24,267 nucleotides of DNA from CAZBDU01 sp964490725. GTDB lineage: Bacteria > Spirochaetota > Spirochaetia > SZUA-6 > DRHE01. The stretch is taken from contig CAZBDU010000086.1 of assembly GCA_964490725.1 (NCBI GenBank), positions 1 through 24,267 of the forward strand, given 5' to 3'. Shown piece by piece: positions 22,671 to 24,267 of this stretch (its first letter is position 1; every line of letters starts with the position of its first letter). The translations under genes were made by a program, and so were the position numbers. The notes below the pieces were generated by a model. The model was given only the letters and a program-made list of their open reading frames with translations. It was not told where the DNA came from and searched no databases.

Positions 22671-23213
22671 TCATGAATCGAGCCGTAAACCCATAGAGCA
22701 ATACTTGTATTTCCGTCCCGAACCGCAGGGGCAGGGATCGTTCCTGCCGATCTTTTTTGGAGCCATCCCGGGCATTGCTACATGGTGTTTTCCATCGACT
22801 GTTTTTCTGAACAACTGGTAGTGCTCTTTCAGCCTCTCAATATAGAGCGGATCTCTCAAGACGACTTGTTCCACTTTCTTCAGAAGCGCGGAGGCCAGTT
22901 CAGATTGCGGGCTCAAACGGTTCAAGACCGGGCCTTTCAAACCTCTGATCACCTCTGGGTCATTCTCTCCAGCCCATTCTCTGTAGTAATCTTTGCTTTC
23001 CCACCCGTAGGCTATTACCGCTACAAACTTCTTCCCTCCATCAGCGAATACGTTAAACATCACCCGCTTGCAATCACACCCAGGCTCATCGCAATACAGC
23101 TCTGTTAAGGCATAGGTATCAGGGGGCAAGTCGGGATCTTCAAAAACAATCAGACTCCTTGTTTCCCTCTCAGCAATATCTGGAAACCGGTCATAGAACA
23201 TCGTGTACGGCAT
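22671..23213 (-). CDS. SEC-C motif protein
   Basis: 180 residues from ATG at 23213. The N-terminal half has ELYCDEPGCDCKRVMFNVF (residues about 38-56), a Cys-rich strand seen in a group of SEC-C proteins. The C-terminus has IGRNDPCPCGSGRKYKYC, the SecA-like zinc motif with Cys161, Cys163 and Cys172. The fourth ligand, normally Cys or His directly after the last Cys, is Ser here. Such proteins are stand-alone, possibly bind nucleic acid or ribosomes, and have no settled function. No clear promoter or Shine-Dalgarno sequence upstream. Lower GC than the core operon, so probably acquired. Confidence 0.8.
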   Translation of the reverse strand: MPYTMFYDRFPDIAERETRSLIVFEDPDLPPDTYALTELYCDEPGCDCKRVMFNVFADGGKKFVAVIAYGWESKDYYREWAGENDPEVIRGLKGPVLNRLSPQSELASALLKKVEQVVLRDPLYIERLKEHYQLFRKTVDGKHHVAMPGMAPKKIGRNDPCPCGSGRKYKYCSMGLRLDS

Positions 23214-23739
23214 AAACGAATTGCTACTAGATAGAAGGTGATTCCTGGATTACGATCCATCCATGCCTGCCTATCAACTCCAGGAAGGGCCCGGATCCCC
23301 CACTGGGTGCGGGTTGGTCAATCACGAACCTCTGTTGTCGAATTCTCGACGCATTGCTACGATTTTCTGGGACTTGCAGTCCCGCAACCATAGCGCATGG
23401 CTATCTCGGAGGAAGAACTATGGGCACGTCACAGAGGTCTCTCGTGGTGAGTATAGCGTCGACGTCCGTGCGAATTCTGCGATGGTCCTCTCCTGTCCGT
23501 TGGGTTTCAGCTTGCCTTTCGGATCCTCTATGGTTGCCAGAAGTCTGGGTGCTGATCTCCATCGTCCTGGAAGTGTTTCTCTTGTGGCTGATAGGTATAC
23601 CAGCATGGATTCGACTCGTTGTCAGTGGTTGGCACCTTCTGGATATCTTAGGTGTGACCTTCAGGGATTTGGTATGCGTGCCTGACACTACGCCGCCAGG
23701 CACCATAACGATGAGGGACCCAATTCGGTGGGTCCGACC
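23214..23739. other. Intergenic, no recognised gene
   Basis: An open frame at 23420-23896 (plus) starts at ATG after GGAGGAAGAACT and has one hydrophobic stretch (WVLISIVLEVFLLWLIGIPA), but its 3' third overlaps a transposase remnant in another frame and it matches nothing I know. A competing frame, 23263-23685, is equally unsupported. I treat neither as a gene. Confidence 0.4.
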
Positions 23740-23915
23740 TGGGCGAGGCCAATCGCTCAAGTTTACGAAGCAGATCCGCTGGTATGTCTCGCTGCTCGGC
23801 CCCGATGCGGATCCTTGCGGTCATCACGGAGCGGGAGGAGGTCCGCAGGATCCTGCGCCATCTGATGAAGATCGGCCGCTCACCGCCAGGGCTTGACCCG
23901 GTTTCGCTTAGCTGA
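23740..23915 (+). pseudogene. IS91-type transposase C-terminal remnant
   Basis: Codons from 23740 read WARPIAQVYEADPLVC, and after a frameshift near 23790 the frame from 23805 reads MRILAVITEREEVRRILRHL, MKIGRSPPGLDP and VSLS with TGA at 23913-23915. Together they match the end of IS91-family (Y2-type) transposases, W.R.I.KVYE.DPL.CP.CG..MRI.AFI, then R.IL.HL. The C-x-x-C between the two pieces has been destroyed by the frameshift. Everything upstream is unrecognisable. Confidence 0.65.
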
Positions 23916-24200
23916 CAATCTGTCCTCTTGCCTGCTGCAGGCAGTACTCTGCCCATCGCGACGTTCCTGAGCCCTCCAAAGAGCTGTGCTCCTCGCTTTG
24001 AAGCTATCGACCCCGTCGCCGAGAGGCGCAGCTGTCACCACATCCGCCCGACGAGGCCACGGAAGAGCGGAAGAGTCGCCTCGATCTTCCCGTGGGGGCA
24101 GCTCCCGGCGAATGGCATGCCTAGATCGGATATGAAAAATCCATCAGCTCAGTTCTAACCCGCATTTCTCATAAATCGACTAGAAGATGGCCTCCCAGTC
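23916..24200. other. Intergenic, nothing recognised except one palindrome
   Basis: TGCCTGC-T-GCAGGCA (23929-23943) is a perfect 7-1-7 palindrome just after the transposase remnant. No gene is visible in the remainder. Confidence 0.5.
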
Positions 24201-24209
24201 TGGTATAAT
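24201..24209 (+). promoter_or_regulatory. Extended -10 promoter at the right edge
   Basis: TGGTATAAT is a perfect extended -10 (TGn-TATAAT). No good -35 lies 17 nt upstream. It would start a transcript near 24216, 37 nt before the ATG at 24253. Confidence 0.55.
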
Positions 24210-24252
24210 TGCTTGATCGAAAACCAATTAACCGGAGCAAAGAGGCCACCGT

Positions 24253-24267
24253 ATGCAGGAACAGTCT
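24253..24267 (+). CDS. Start of a gene cut by the window edge, possibly a transposase
   Basis: ATG at 24253 follows AACCGGAGCAAAGAGGCCACCGT, giving a ribosome site (AGAGG). Only five codons (MQEQS) are inside. The layout (TATAAT, then about 40 nt with AACCGGAGCAAAGAG) recalls the start of IS1380-like elements, from memory only. Confidence 0.4.

Overview
The window looks like a high-GC bacterial chromosome, most likely a spirochaete (Spirochaetota), probably an uncultured lineage. This is inferred from gene order rpsB-tsf-frr-uppS-cdsA-rseP-CpXC without pyrH between tsf and frr, an S2 protein starting MAVVTMKNLLESGVHFGHQ with a long acidic tail, and CdsA ending in PGRGGLMDSLD. The order recalls Treponema from memory; no search was run.

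Region 1 (64-9205, all minus strand) is a compact housekeeping operon. It reads, in transcription order, from a near-consensus sigma-70 promoter at 9205-9177: DUF4321-like membrane protein, maf, rpsB, tsf, frr, uppS, cdsA, rseP, a CpXC zinc protein and a secreted WD40-type beta-propeller. Gaps are mostly under 10 nt or overlaps. It couples translation (S2, EF-Ts, ribosome recycling), lipid-carrier and phospholipid synthesis (UppS, CdsA) and membrane proteolysis (RseP). The dxr gene I would expect between cdsA and rseP is absent.

Region 2 (9302-12590) is accessory. After a SAM methyltransferase comes a complete tRNA-Arg(CCG) gene. The 3' part of this tRNA (anticodon loop to discriminator, 43-44 nt) is repeated twice more downstream, at 836 and 878 nt intervals. 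Each interval holds exactly one toxin-antitoxin module: BrnT/BrnA, then Phd/VapC. After the third copy lies an orphan ribbon-helix-helix antitoxin. This is the strongest candidate for an undescribed system: small integrase-less TA cassettes strung on tRNA-3' repeats.

Region 3 (12590-18560) mixes intact single genes (DHFR-like reductase, alpha/beta hydrolase, double-VOC protein, small methyltransferase) with wreckage: a DHFR-like gene with one amber stop, an RHH-MazF remnant, 3' ends of an alcohol dehydrogenase and a GNAT acetyltransferase, and an nmrA-like 5' end abutting a decayed ISL3-like transposase.

Region 4 (18762-22418) is an intact plus-strand operon, MoxR ATPase - DUF58 - DUF4129 membrane protein, with its own promoter and a palindrome at the predicted start site.

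Region 5 (22405-24267) is again accessory: a gene fragment, a SEC-C zinc protein, an IS91-type transposase remnant and, at the edge, the promoter and first five codons of what may be another insertion sequence. Several accessory promoters place the -10 box only 6-14 nt before the start codon, suggesting leaderless or near-leaderless mRNAs.
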